This document shows positions 1-7,946 of a stretch of DNA of 64,000 bases, piece after piece (position 1 is the first letter of the stretch; each line of letters opens with the position of its first letter). Source of the DNA: Clostridia bacterium (GTDB taxonomy: Bacteria; Bacillota; Clostridia; Christensenellales; Aristaeellaceae). A program made the position numbers and the translations under genes. The notes beneath the pieces were generated by a model. It searched no databases and was not told where the DNA came from. It saw only the letters and a program-made list of their open reading frames with translations. The stretch spans positions 84,895-148,894 of the forward strand of contig JAFXBE010000019.1 of NCBI GenBank assembly GCA_017516765.1. Reading direction: 5' to 3'.

Positions 1-395
1 TTTTCCTCTTGCATGCCTACATAACCCGTAGTATAATCATCGTCTGTAGAGGGGGCAGGCGTTGTTGAAACTGGCTTTTTGCTCGCTTGCGGATGCATTG
101 TTGCGGTCGGAACGGGCCGCGGCGTGTGGCCGGGCTGTGCGGTCGGTATCGGTGCCTGTGTTCTCTCGGGCATGATGGTTGGCGTGGAAACCGGTGCGGG
201 TGTTACCGTCGGAAGCAGGGTTGGTTCTGTTCCGCACTGGGGGATCCCCGTAACAGCAGGTGTGTGAGTGCTTATGGGTACTTGCGTCAAAACAGGTCTC
301 ACATCAAGGGTCGGTGTGGGCGAAGCTGCTGCGATGCTTGTGTTTCCAAGCATAACCGCCAGGAGCAGAACAATCGTCTTCTGTTTCTTTCTCAT
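1..395 (-). CDS. Secreted Pro/Thr-rich protein, N-terminal part (cut by window edge)
   Basis: The reading frame starts with ATG at 395 and stays open to the window edge, so about 131 codons of a longer protein are seen. It begins MRKKQKTIVLLLAVMLG, a basic start plus hydrophobic core typical of a signal peptide, with likely cleavage after SIAAA. The rest is a low-complexity spacer rich in Pro, Thr and Ala with many TPAP/PTP steps, ending DDDYTTGYVGMQEE as the window stops. Such spacers usually link a signal peptide to an extracellular domain; the DYTT..QEE junction resembles the lead-in to a CAP/SCP-type domain, but that domain is not visible and this is a guess. A GGAGG site lies 7 bases before the ATG, and a promoter with 17-bp spacing lies upstream. 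Function unknown. Confidence 0.75.
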   Translation of the reverse strand, partial: MRKKQKTIVLLLAVMLGNTSIAAASPTPTLDVRPVLTQVPISTHTPAVTGIPQCGTEPTLLPTVTPAPVSTPTIMPERTQAPIPTAQPGHTPRPVPTATMHPQASKKPVSTTPAPSTDDDYTTGYVGMQEE

Positions 396-435
396 AAGAA
401 CCTCCGTATGTTTGGGATTGCGATTTCGCAATAAA

Positions 436-464
436 ATCGTAATATATTCGTAATAAATATTCAA
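436..464 (-). promoter_or_regulatory. Promoter of the secreted Pro/Thr-rich protein
   Basis: On the minus strand TTGAAT (464-459) and TACGAT (441-436) are separated by 17 bases. A perfect palindrome, ATTGCGA-TT-TCGCAAT (417-432), follows directly and would cover the transcription start, so it may be an operator or a 5' hairpin. Confidence 0.55.
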
Positions 465-550
465 CGATTTATCCAGCCGGGTTCCATGGGAATACATGCC
501 AAGTATCCAAAGGACGTTCGGTCCGCAATGTTAGAGAGGGGAACTGTATA

Positions 551-949
551 ATGAAACTGGTCAAGTGTCCCAGATGCGATCTGAATTACATTCAGGAAAC
601 CGAAAAACTGTGCAAGGTATGCCAGCGCGAAATGAAGGGCGAGCAGACCTCCGAAGAAATGGAGCTTTGTTCCGTCTGCAACGCCGCGCCTGCTCTGCCT
701 GGCCACGATGTGTGTCTGGGATGCCTGAAGGAAATGAATACAGGCAATACCACCAGCGACCAAGATGATACCGGCGTTACCGACAGCGCTCTGCCGGAAC
801 TCAGCTCGGTGAGCACCATGGACGAGATCATTCCTCAGATCAACGAAGATATCCCGGAAAATGAATTTGGCGATATTCAGAACGAATTGTCCCTTGAGGA
901 TGTAATCGAAGAAGAAAACCAGGACGAAGACGAGGAAGAGGATATCTGA
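551..949 (+). CDS. Small CxxC zinc-ribbon-like protein with acidic tail
   Basis: A 132-residue cytosolic protein with four CxxC pairs in the first 60 residues (Cys6/9, Cys21/24, Cys40/43, Cys55/58), enough for two zinc knuckles. The second half has no hydrophobic segment and ends in a run dominated by Glu and Asp. A GAGAGGGG ribosome binding site precedes the ATG. The metallophosphoesterase gene follows 31 bases downstream in the same direction, so the two are probably co-transcribed. I do not recognise a named family. A protein-binding or metal-binding adaptor role is possible but not shown. Confidence 0.75.
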   Translation: MKLVKCPRCDLNYIQETEKLCKVCQREMKGEQTSEEMELCSVCNAAPALPGHDVCLGCLKEMNTGNTTSDQDDTGVTDSALPELSSVSTMDEIIPQINEDIPENEFGDIQNELSLEDVIEEENQDEDEEEDI

Positions 950-980
950 CCGCCTTTCGCAGCAAAGAAGTGAGGGAAGC

Positions 981-1682
981 ATGGCTGTATTTGCAATAGG
1001 AGATCTGCACCTGCCGGGCGGCAACGAAAAGCCCATGGATGTCTTTGGCAGCCACTGGGAAAACCATTTCGAAACCATTTCAAAAAATTGGTTGGAAATG
1101 GTAGCGCCGCAGGATGTAGTGCTCATTCCGGGCGATATCAGCTGGGCGATGCAGCTTGCACAAATTACAGATGATCTTCGCGCAATAGAGGCTCTGCCCG
1201 GACAGAAGATTTTCCTTCGCGGCAACCATGACTATTGGTGGAACGCCATAGGCAAGGTTCGGGCAATGCTGGGGCCGGGCAGCTATGCATTGCAAAACGA
1301 TGCTGTTATGCTGAACGGTCTGGTATTCTGCGGTACCAGAGGCTGGATGTTTCCGACGGCAGCACAGCCGCTGGGCGAGCAGGACGAGAAGGTGTTCCTG
1401 CGCGAGTGTATGCGTCTGCGCATGTCTCTGGATCAGGCAGTGAAGCTTTCCAAGGGCGAGCCGGTTGTTGCCATGATGCATTTTCCGCCCTTGTTTGCAG
1501 ACGGTATGGCAACCGCGTTTACCGATATCCTCGACGAATACCCCATAAGCGACGTGATCTACGGTCACCTGCACGGTCACGGCATTAAGATCGCATTTGA
1601 GGGCGAACGAAATGCGATTCGCTACCACCTGGCCTCCTGCGACGCTTTGGGCTTTCGCCCCAAGCACATTGAGCACCTATAA
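981..1682 (+). CDS. Calcineurin-like metallophosphoesterase
   Basis: A 233-residue cytosolic phosphoesterase. It shows the five blocks of the superfamily in order: DLHL near the N-terminus (Asp and His metal ligands), GDISWA, RGNHDYWW (the GNHD block), a His in MMHFPP, and the closing GHLHGH. These ligands build a two-metal centre that hydrolyses phosphomono- or diesters. The substrate cannot be read from sequence. There is no signal peptide or membrane segment. The start at 981 follows a GAGGGAAG site, 31 bases after the CxxC protein gene. A large hairpin with a T run follows the gene and probably ends the transcript. Confidence 0.88.
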   Translation: MAVFAIGDLHLPGGNEKPMDVFGSHWENHFETISKNWLEMVAPQDVVLIPGDISWAMQLAQITDDLRAIEALPGQKIFLRGNHDYWWNAIGKVRAMLGPGSYALQNDAVMLNGLVFCGTRGWMFPTAAQPLGEQDEKVFLRECMRLRMSLDQAVKLSKGEPVVAMMHFPPLFADGMATAFTDILDEYPISDVIYGHLHGHGIKIAFEGERNAIRYHLASCDALGFRPKHIEHL

Positions 1683-1733
1683 AATAATTACATTTTAGAA
1701 ATAAATTTGTAATAGTTTAGCAATAAAAATAGT

Positions 1734-1840
1734 AAGAACGCCTGTTCTCAAGGCTTTCGGAATGTTTTGTGAAACAAACGTTTCGGAAGACGGCAGAAAA
1801 TGAAGCCGAACGCCTTCGAGAACGGGCGTTCTTGTTTTTT
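1734..1840 (+). terminator. Large imperfect hairpin with T run after the phosphoesterase gene
   Basis: The arm AAGAACGCCTGTTCTCAAGG (1734-1753) pairs almost fully with GCCTTCGAGAACGGGCGTTCTT (1812-1833), followed by GTTTTTT. The roughly 58-base loop has further small self-complementary segments such as GAAAC/GTTTC. It is probably a factor-independent terminator, although the loop is unusually long and a structured RNA is not excluded. Confidence 0.6.
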
Positions 1841-1897
1841 GTGTCCGTTTTTTGCCTCTCGATGGCCTTGAAACCCTTGCCGGAAGGCGGTTTGAGA

Positions 1898-1926
1898 TTG
1901 CGTGCAGCACCCGAATGTGGTATAAC
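1898..1926 (+). promoter_or_regulatory. Promoter of the mraZ division/cell-wall cluster
   Basis: TTGCGT (1898-1903) and TATAAC (1921-1926) are separated by 17 bases. The predicted leader to the mraZ start is about 65 bases and contains the AAAGTG repeats expected for MraZ autoregulation. Confidence 0.65.
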
Positions 1927-1965
1927 GGGTATGTGATGTGGGGGATATCTCCTACAAACGAACGT

Positions 1966-1987
1966 AAAGTGGCTGAAAAGTGGGAGG
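1966..1987 (+). promoter_or_regulatory. Candidate MraZ-binding boxes before mraZ
   Basis: AAAGTGGCTG (1966-1975) is followed by AAAGTGGGAG (1977-1986), an 11-base repeat of the AAAGTG core. MraZ is known to bind direct repeats containing GTGG in front of its own gene. The second repeat merges with the ribosome binding site, so bound protein could also block translation. A further GTGGGGG at 1938-1944 may add a site. Confidence 0.55.
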
Positions 1988-1997
1988 TGAAGTTCGC

Positions 1998-2510
1998 GTG
2001 GACGAAATGCGTCAGGAAACAGTCGAGAATGCGTCTGGCGAACAGGACCTGGAAATCTTCGATTTTTTCAGTTGCTATGCGCACTCGCTGGATACGAAGG
2101 GACGATTGATCATTCCGAATGTATACCGCGAACCGCTCGGGGCAAAATTCACCGTCTCCATAACGCCGGACGGTGAGGGAATAGCCCTCTATCCGGAAAC
2201 GACGTTTGATCGAATGATCAGAGATCTTGCCAAATTGAACCGGTACGACGATCTGGTCAGGCGATATATTTCTTACCTTGCCAAGATGAGCTACCGCTGT
2301 ATGGAAACCGATTCTCAGGGCCGCCTCCTTATCCCGACAAAGCTACGCCGTCAGATTCTGGGCGACGAAGTGAAGGAAGTGGAGATCAGCGGCGCTTTGG
2401 ATCATGTCCGTATATGCAGCACGGATCTGGCCGCCGATGACGACCTCTTCTTTAAGGAACATCGTGCCGAGATGAACCAGAGGATCAGTGCCCTGAAGGC
2501 AGAACAATGA
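1998..2510 (+). CDS. mraZ: Transcriptional regulator MraZ
   Basis: MraZ is a ring-forming DNA-binding protein that represses its own division and cell-wall operon. Two copies of the AbrB-like SpoVT fold are visible: HSLDTKGRLIIP near residue 30 and DSQGRLLIP near residue 108, each with the diagnostic D-x-x-G-R-L-x-I-P core. The GTG at 1998 is preferred because GGGAGGTGA ends 7 bases before it; an earlier in-frame GTG at 1980 has no such site. The protein (170 aa) is longer than the usual ~143 aa, mainly through extra residues at both ends. Most clusters carry rsmH (mraW) next, but here an FtsL-like gene follows directly. Confidence 0.93.
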   Translation: MDEMRQETVENASGEQDLEIFDFFSCYAHSLDTKGRLIIPNVYREPLGAKFTVSITPDGEGIALYPETTFDRMIRDLAKLNRYDDLVRRYISYLAKMSYRCMETDSQGRLLIPTKLRRQILGDEVKEVEISGALDHVRICSTDLAADDDLFFKEHRAEMNQRISALKAEQ

Positions 2511-2535
2511 TTATTGAAAGGAGCTGGAGAACAAA

Positions 2536-3168
2536 ATGGGCGATACTTACAAACGCGTTTATGGCGGCCCGAGCGCTGATCGAATGATTGGCGTGATCCC
2601 GAATCCTAATCGCAGGATGAACATCGGCGAAAATGTGTTTCTGCCCGATAACGTATGGGACTCCAGCACCGGTCGGGTGGTTCCGCAGTACGACTCCCGC
2701 TGGAAAAACCCCAGTTCGAGGGATACTGCATTCCGATTTGAACAAAGCATGCGGAATGAAGCACATAAGAATGGCTGTCGTTGCCGCCAGATCTCTTTGA
2801 CGATGGCGGCTGTTCTGGCAATGCTGTTCGTTGTTCTGCTGGGAGCCTTTACGCTCAGCAACCGCTCCACGCTTCTGACCGTAGGCGATAATCTGGAGCA
2901 AAACCGTCAGGAGATACGATCTCTCAACAAAAAGATCGAAGATGTTCAGGTTGAGATCGATCAGGCAAAATCGGAAACCACCATTGGTCAACAGGCTACG
3001 GGAAAACTGGGCATGATCCACGCCGAGAAAGCGCTGACGATTTCGCTGGTGGCGATGGATGCCTATCCTTCGGAGAGTCCCAATCTCGGTTATACTGCCG
3101 AGGTTGCGGTATCCGGTTGGGAAGAGCCTGTCCATGAGACAGTACAGATGTCTGCAAACATGGAGTAA
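2536..3168 (+). CDS. FtsL-like septum formation protein
   Basis: A 210-residue bitopic membrane protein. About 90 hydrophilic N-terminal residues precede one membrane span (about 93-112, SLTMAAVLAMLFVVLLGAFT). A heptad-patterned stretch then predicts a coiled coil (about 120-150, NLEQNRQEIRSLNKKIEDVQ). This layout and the position between mraZ and a division transpeptidase gene fit FtsL, which forms a complex with DivIC and FtsQ/DivIB at the septum. The cytosolic N-terminal part is much longer than in B. subtilis FtsL, and sequence similarity in this family is low, so the name rests on topology and context. AAAGGAG precedes the ATG. Confidence 0.7.
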   Translation: MGDTYKRVYGGPSADRMIGVIPNPNRRMNIGENVFLPDNVWDSSTGRVVPQYDSRWKNPSSRDTAFRFEQSMRNEAHKNGCRCRQISLTMAAVLAMLFVVLLGAFTLSNRSTLLTVGDNLEQNRQEIRSLNKKIEDVQVEIDQAKSETTIGQQATGKLGMIHAEKALTISLVAMDAYPSESPNLGYTAEVAVSGWEEPVHETVQMSANME

Positions 3169-3202
3169 CCCCCCCGAATTCACGCTGTTATTGCCGAAGG
3201 CG

Positions 3203-3231
3203 GAATAAAGAAAAACGGTCTTGCATACATC
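3203..3231 (+). promoter_or_regulatory. Possible sigma-E-type promoter before the SpoVD-like gene
   Basis: GAATAAA (3203-3209) and CATACATC (3224-3231) are 14 bases apart. The second block resembles the CATACAAT -10 element of sporulation sigma-E promoters, and B. subtilis spoVD is under such control. A weak sigma-A-like pair (TTGCAT at 3221, TAATGG 18 bases on) overlaps it. Confidence 0.3.
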
Positions 3232-3260
3232 CTATTATCAAGCATAATGGGGGATAGTGT

Positions 3261-5384
3261 ATGCAGACCGAATTACACGTACGAAAAAGGATACTGGGGC
3301 TGCTGCTCCTGTTTGTGCTTTTGTTCTTTTTGCTGTTTCTGCGCATTGTGCTGCTGACAACAGTCCGTTCTGCCGCGCTTACAGAGCGCGGCATTCGTCA
3401 ATGGACACGCGAGGGGACTGTTTTTGCACGCAGGGGCAGTATATTGGATGTTCACGGAAACACGCTGGTGATGAGTGCAACCGCCTATATCGTCAGCGCT
3501 GATCCGCGAAAGATCACGGACGCGTCGGCGTTCGCCGACCTGATAGCACCCGTTCTTTCTATGAGCGGCGAAACTGTACGGAGCAAGATCGCTGATCGCA
3601 CAAAGGCCTCTGTTACGCTGAAACGTCAGGTGTCAGCGGAAACAGCCGGCCGGTTGCGCAATCTGCAGTTGAGTGAGGATCCTCAGACAGCTGCGCTGGC
3701 CAAAGCGCTTCTGTTTGATGAAGATGTCCGCAGGGTATATCCCTATGGGGCGATGCTTGTACAGACCTTGGGATTGACGAATGTGGACAATGTCGGGCAG
3801 TCGGGATTGGAGCAACAGTACGACAGTCTGCTGCGGGGCGTAGCCGGACAGATCCTTCGAACGGTAGACGGTCACAACCGTACCGTATACGACAGCGGGA
3901 ATCTGTACATCGAACCGCAGAATGGAAACGATCTGGTGCTTACGATCGATGCGACCGTTCAGCAGATCTGCGAAAAGGCGATGCGGGAATGCTATCAGGT
4001 AAACAAGGCGCAGGCGGTGCATGTGATAGCGATGGATCCGTTTACGGGAGCAATCCTTGCCATGTGCTCCAAACCGGATTATGATCCCAACGATCCGCCA
4101 CGCGGCGAAGCGGATGCATTGAACGACCTGATGCGCATCCGTTTGATCTCCGACGCATACGAACCGGGTTCCACCTTCAAGATCCTTACGGCAGCTGCTG
4201 CGATCGACAGTGGTATTACCCGGCCGGAGGAGGGGTTTTACTGTTCCGGCAAGATCAAAGTGGATGGGGATACCATCCGCTGCTGGGGGAATCCGCACGA
4301 AGCGGAAACCATGGAGCAGGCGCTGCAGAACAGCTGTAATCCTGTGTTTGTCGAGCTGGCGCTTCGTATGGGCACCGATACGTTTTATGCCTATCTGAAG
4401 GCTTTTGGTCTCGGAAGCAAAACCTCTGTTGACTTGCAGGGGGAGGGAAGTGGTATACTAATACCGCAAAGGTCTGTCAAAAACGTGGATCTGGCAAGGA
4501 TCGGTTTTGGACAAAGCGTTGCGGTAACGCCGCTTCAGTTGCTCACGGCGGCCTGTTCCGTTATCAACGGCGGGCGTCTGATGCGGCCTTATCTGCTCAA
4601 GGAAGTGCTGTCGCCGGAAGGCGATGTTCTTCTGCGCACGCAACCGAAGGTCGTTTCCCGGCCGGTATCGGAGGAAACATCCAATACCATGCGTTTGCTG
4701 CTTGAAAAAGTGGTCAGTATCGGCGGCGCAAAAAACGCGGGGATCGAGGGCTTCCGCATCGGCGGCAAGACCGGCACCGCGCAGGTCTATAAGAACGGAC
4801 GCATTGTGAAGGACGTGCACATCGGTTCCTTCCTCGGTTTCGCACCTGCCGACGATCCCAGAATCGCACTGCTGGTCATCGTGGATGAGGCGGATACCCC
4901 TGTGGATTACGGCGGAACCACTGCTGCCCCCTTTGCTCGACAAATCTTTGCGGATGTGTTACCTTATCTGTGCGGTTCTCCGCTTACGGACAGCGAACAG
5001 ATCCTGATCCCGGAGGTTCTTGGGCAGCCGCTTTGGAAAGCCTCCGAGCAGCTGACTGCCTTGGGCTTTACCGTACTTACCGACGGCGCTGCCGCGAGCG
5101 ATGAAGTGCGCGAGCAGATGCCGGCAGGCGGCGCAATGCTGCCAAAGGGCGGACAGATCATGCTGTTTGCGGGTCAGAGCGATGCGCAGGAGGCACAGAC
5201 TCTGGTTTGCGTCCCATCTGTAAAAGGGTTCTCTGTTGCCGATGCGGCATCTTTGCTCGGGCAGCGGGAACTGGAACTGGAGATCAACGGAAACGGCTTC
5301 GCTGTGGAGCAGGCTCCTGCAGCCGGAACGTTTGTTTCTCCCGGAACCACGATAAACGTAGAATTTGCGTTTCCAAATCCATAA
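3261..5384 (+). CDS. SpoVD/PBP2b-type peptidoglycan transpeptidase with PASTA domains
   Basis: A 707-residue class B penicillin-binding protein that cross-links peptidoglycan stem peptides outside the membrane. Order of parts: short cytosolic start, one membrane span (about 10-33), a dimerisation region containing ARRGSILD, then the transpeptidase. Active-site motifs are STFK (Ser304, Lys307), SCN (Ser358-Asn360) and KTGT (503-506). Two PASTA domains close the protein (about 575-640 and 645-707). This matches both SpoVD (spore cortex) and PBP2b/FtsI (septum). Only one such gene is present in this cluster, whereas B. subtilis has two in tandem, so it may serve in division, sporulation or both. 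Confidence 0.92.
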   Translation: MQTELHVRKRILGLLLLFVLLFFLLFLRIVLLTTVRSAALTERGIRQWTREGTVFARRGSILDVHGNTLVMSATAYIVSADPRKITDASAFADLIAPVLSMSGETVRSKIADRTKASVTLKRQVSAETAGRLRNLQLSEDPQTAALAKALLFDEDVRRVYPYGAMLVQTLGLTNVDNVGQSGLEQQYDSLLRGVAGQILRTVDGHNRTVYDSGNLYIEPQNGNDLVLTIDATVQQICEKAMRECYQVNKAQAVHVIAMDPFTGAILAMCSKPDYDPNDPPRGEADALNDLMRIRLISDAYEPGSTFKILTAAAAIDSGITRPEEGFYCSGKIKVDGDTIRCWGNPHEAETMEQALQNSCNPVFVELALRMGTDTFYAYLKAFGLGSKTSVDLQGEGSGILIPQRSVKNVDLARIGFGQSVAVTPLQLLTAACSVINGGRLMRPYLLKEVLSPEGDVLLRTQPKVVSRPVSEETSNTMRLLLEKVVSIGGAKNAGIEGFRIGGKTGTAQVYKNGRIVKDVHIGSFLGFAPADDPRIALLVIVDEADTPVDYGGTTAAPFARQIFADVLPYLCGSPLTDSEQILIPEVLGQPLWKASEQLTALGFTVLTDGAAASDEVREQMPAGGAMLPKGGQIMLFAGQSDAQEAQTLVCVPSVKGFSVADAASLLGQRELELEINGNGFAVEQAPAAGTFVSPGTTINVEFAFPNP

Positions 5385-5400
5385 GGATGGAGGAATACCA

Positions 5401-6858
5401 ATGCTGTTAAGGGAATTGCTGGCTGATGTACCCGGCGTGTTGGAAACATACGGAGATATAGATACCCCTATCGGCGATCTGATCACCGACAGCAGAGAAA
5501 AGAACTGCAACGGTTTGTTTTTCTGCATACCCGGTCTGCGCTTTGATGCGCATGACTATGCGCCCCAGGCCATTGAGAACGGCTGCACCGCTTTGGTGGT
5601 GGATCACTTGCTGGCGCTTCCCGTACCGCAGGTGCGGGTGGAAAATGTGCGCTCTGCGATGGCGTATATGGCAGCAGCTTTCTTTGGTTTTCCCGCCCGC
5701 AGTTTGCGCATGATTGGCGTATGCGGAACCAAGGGGAAAACCACCACCAGCTTCCTGCTCAAGGGCATTATGGAGGCGGCGGGGTATAAAACCGGTCTGA
5801 TCGGTACCACAGGGAATATGATCGGCAGCAAACACATCAAGAGCAATCTGACCACTCCCGATCCGATCGATCTGCACCGCTGTCTTCGCCAGATGGTGGA
5901 TGAGGGTGTAGAAGTCGTTGTGATGGAGGTAAGCGCTCACGCTGTGGATATGCACCGGCTGGACAGCATTGTTTATGAGGCCGCATGCTATACCAATCTG
6001 TCGCAGGATCATCTGGACTATTTCGGTACTATGAAAAACTACTTCGAAGCAAAGAAGAGCTTCTTTATGCACGGTGCAGTGCAGAATGCAGCTTTGAATG
6101 CAGATGAAGAAACCAGCGGCGACATCATCAAGGACATCCGTATTCCGCACATCACCTACGGTATCAGCTCCGAAACGGATGTGTTTGCCCGGGATATCGA
6201 GATCTCCGAAAACGGCGTTTCCTTCTCCATTCTTCTGCGCGGCGTGGAGGATATGGAAGTGAATATGCAGCTGACGGGCATGTTCAATGTCTACAACGCT
6301 CTGGCAGCCGCTTCTCTGGCAATGATCATGGGTGTTGGCAACAGCGTTATCAAAGCCGGTCTGGAAAGCGTTGAGAATGTGCCCGGACGCGTGGAAATGC
6401 TGGATACCAAGACTCCCTACAAGGTCATTCTGGATTATTCGCATTCTCCGGATGCACTGGAAAACATCCTTACCACGGTACGAACCTTCACCCGTAATCG
6501 TCTGATCGTGCTCTTCGGCTGCGGCGGTGACCGCGATCAGGGCAAACGCCCGATCATGGGCGAGATCGCCGGTCGTCTGGCGGATTACTCGATCCTTACC
6601 AGCGACAATCCCCGTACCGAAGACCCCATCGCTATTCTGGATGCCATCGAAGTCGGCGCGAAGGCGGTCGGCGGTAGCTATACCGTTATCGAAAACCGCC
6701 GGGAAGCGATCCGCTATGCGCTGAATATGGGTCGGGACGGCGATGTGATCATTCTTGCCGGTAAGGGGCATGAAACCTATCAGGATATCATGGGCGTAAA
6801 GAAGCCTTTTGACGAGAAGATCGTCGTGAGCGAATTGCTTGCAGAAATGCAAGCGTGA
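5401..6858 (+). CDS. murE: UDP-MurNAc-tripeptide synthetase (diaminopimelate-adding)
   Basis: MurE adds the third amino acid to UDP-MurNAc-L-Ala-D-Glu in the cytosol using ATP. The N-terminal domain is followed by the ATP-binding loop GTKGKTT (109-115) and a C-terminal ligase domain with DNPR (402-405). DNPR is the known signature of enzymes that add meso-diaminopimelate rather than lysine, so this organism probably builds DAP-type peptidoglycan. At 485 aa the length is normal. The ATG at 5401 is chosen because GGATGGAGG lies just before it; an earlier in-frame ATG would overlap the upstream gene. murF, which normally follows, is missing, and mraY comes next. Confidence 0.95.
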   Translation: MLLRELLADVPGVLETYGDIDTPIGDLITDSREKNCNGLFFCIPGLRFDAHDYAPQAIENGCTALVVDHLLALPVPQVRVENVRSAMAYMAAAFFGFPARSLRMIGVCGTKGKTTTSFLLKGIMEAAGYKTGLIGTTGNMIGSKHIKSNLTTPDPIDLHRCLRQMVDEGVEVVVMEVSAHAVDMHRLDSIVYEAACYTNLSQDHLDYFGTMKNYFEAKKSFFMHGAVQNAALNADEETSGDIIKDIRIPHITYGISSETDVFARDIEISENGVSFSILLRGVEDMEVNMQLTGMFNVYNALAAASLAMIMGVGNSVIKAGLESVENVPGRVEMLDTKTPYKVILDYSHSPDALENILTTVRTFTRNRLIVLFGCGGDRDQGKRPIMGEIAGRLADYSILTSDNPRTEDPIAILDAIEVGAKAVGGSYTVIENRREAIRYALNMGRDGDVIILAGKGHETYQDIMGVKKPFDEKIVVSELLAEMQA

Positions 6859-6878
6859 ACACGAAGGAGTGAACTGCC

Positions 6879-7907
6879 ATGCTAAGGCTGATTCTTGCAT
6901 TGATCCTGTCGTTGATTGCGATGCTGCTGATCGGCCCCCGTGTGTTGCCCGTTCTGCGGAAGATGAAATTCGGGCAAACGATTTATGAACTCGGCCCCAA
7001 GAGCCACCAGACCAAGCAGGGGACTCCCACCATGGGCGGCTTGATGTTTGCTGCTGTTACCTGTGTTGTTTCTTTGCTTCTGGTATTGTTTTCCGGCAGC
7101 CTGACCAATGGATGGAAAGACTTTACCCTTGCGCTGATCTTCGTGTCCGCCGCCAGCATGCTGATCGGTTTTGTGGACGACTACATCAAAGTCGTAAAAA
7201 AACGGAATCTGGGACTGATCTGGTGGCAGAAGATCATTGGTCAGGTAGCGGTGGCAGTGGCTTTCTCTGCCTATTGCTACTTCAACCCCTATGTGGGCAG
7301 CAAGGTACTGGTACCGTTTTTCAACGTGGAATGGGATCTGGGCTGGACCTATATTCCCCTGATGAGTATGGTGATGATCTTCATGATCAACTCCGCCAAT
7401 CTGCAGGATGGTCTGGACGGACTGCTCAGCAGCATATCTGTGATCGGCAGCGCCGCGTGGGGCATTATTTCTCTGATTGTGATGCTGGTTCTGGGCGCAG
7501 CGGACAATGCTGATGCGTTGAACAACTATGGCAATCTTGCTCTTTTCGCTCTGGCGCTCAGCGGTGCGCTGATGGGCTTCCTGCGCTTCAATCACTATCC
7601 TGCGCAGGTGTTTATGGGCGATACCGGCAGCATGTTCATTGGCGGAGCCATGGTAGGTATGGCCATGCTGCTGAAAATGCCGCTGTTTATGCTGCTGATC
7701 TGCTTTACCATGCTTGCCTCTTCTTTCAGTGTGATCATTCAGCGTATTTATTTCAAGGTGACGCACGGGAAACGCATTTTCAAGATGTCGCCGATCCATC
7801 ATCATTTTGAACTCAGCGGTATGACCGAGACCCAGATCGTGGCAATGTATGCCATTGTGGAGGGACTACTCTGTCTTGTGGCGCTGCTTTCCCTGATTCA
7901 CATCTGA
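6879..7907 (+). CDS. mraY: Phospho-MurNAc-pentapeptide transferase MraY
   Basis: MraY is an integral membrane enzyme that transfers phospho-MurNAc-pentapeptide to undecaprenyl phosphate, making lipid I. The 342 residues contain about ten membrane spans and the family motifs: SHQTKQGTPTMGG near the start, FVDDYIK (the DD pair), NSANLQDGLDGL with the catalytic Asp, and MGDTGSM. SPIHHHFE near the end is the conserved HHH block. AAGGAG lies before the ATG and the gene starts 20 bases after murE. Nothing essential is missing. Confidence 0.95.
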   Translation: MLRLILALILSLIAMLLIGPRVLPVLRKMKFGQTIYELGPKSHQTKQGTPTMGGLMFAAVTCVVSLLLVLFSGSLTNGWKDFTLALIFVSAASMLIGFVDDYIKVVKKRNLGLIWWQKIIGQVAVAVAFSAYCYFNPYVGSKVLVPFFNVEWDLGWTYIPLMSMVMIFMINSANLQDGLDGLLSSISVIGSAAWGIISLIVMLVLGAADNADALNNYGNLALFALALSGALMGFLRFNHYPAQVFMGDTGSMFIGGAMVGMAMLLKMPLFMLLICFTMLASSFSVIIQRIYFKVTHGKRIFKMSPIHHHFELSGMTETQIVAMYAIVEGLLCLVALLSLIHI

Positions 7908-7946
7908 TTGTGGGGAGTAATGCCGTGTTTTTGGAGGTGAAAGGCT

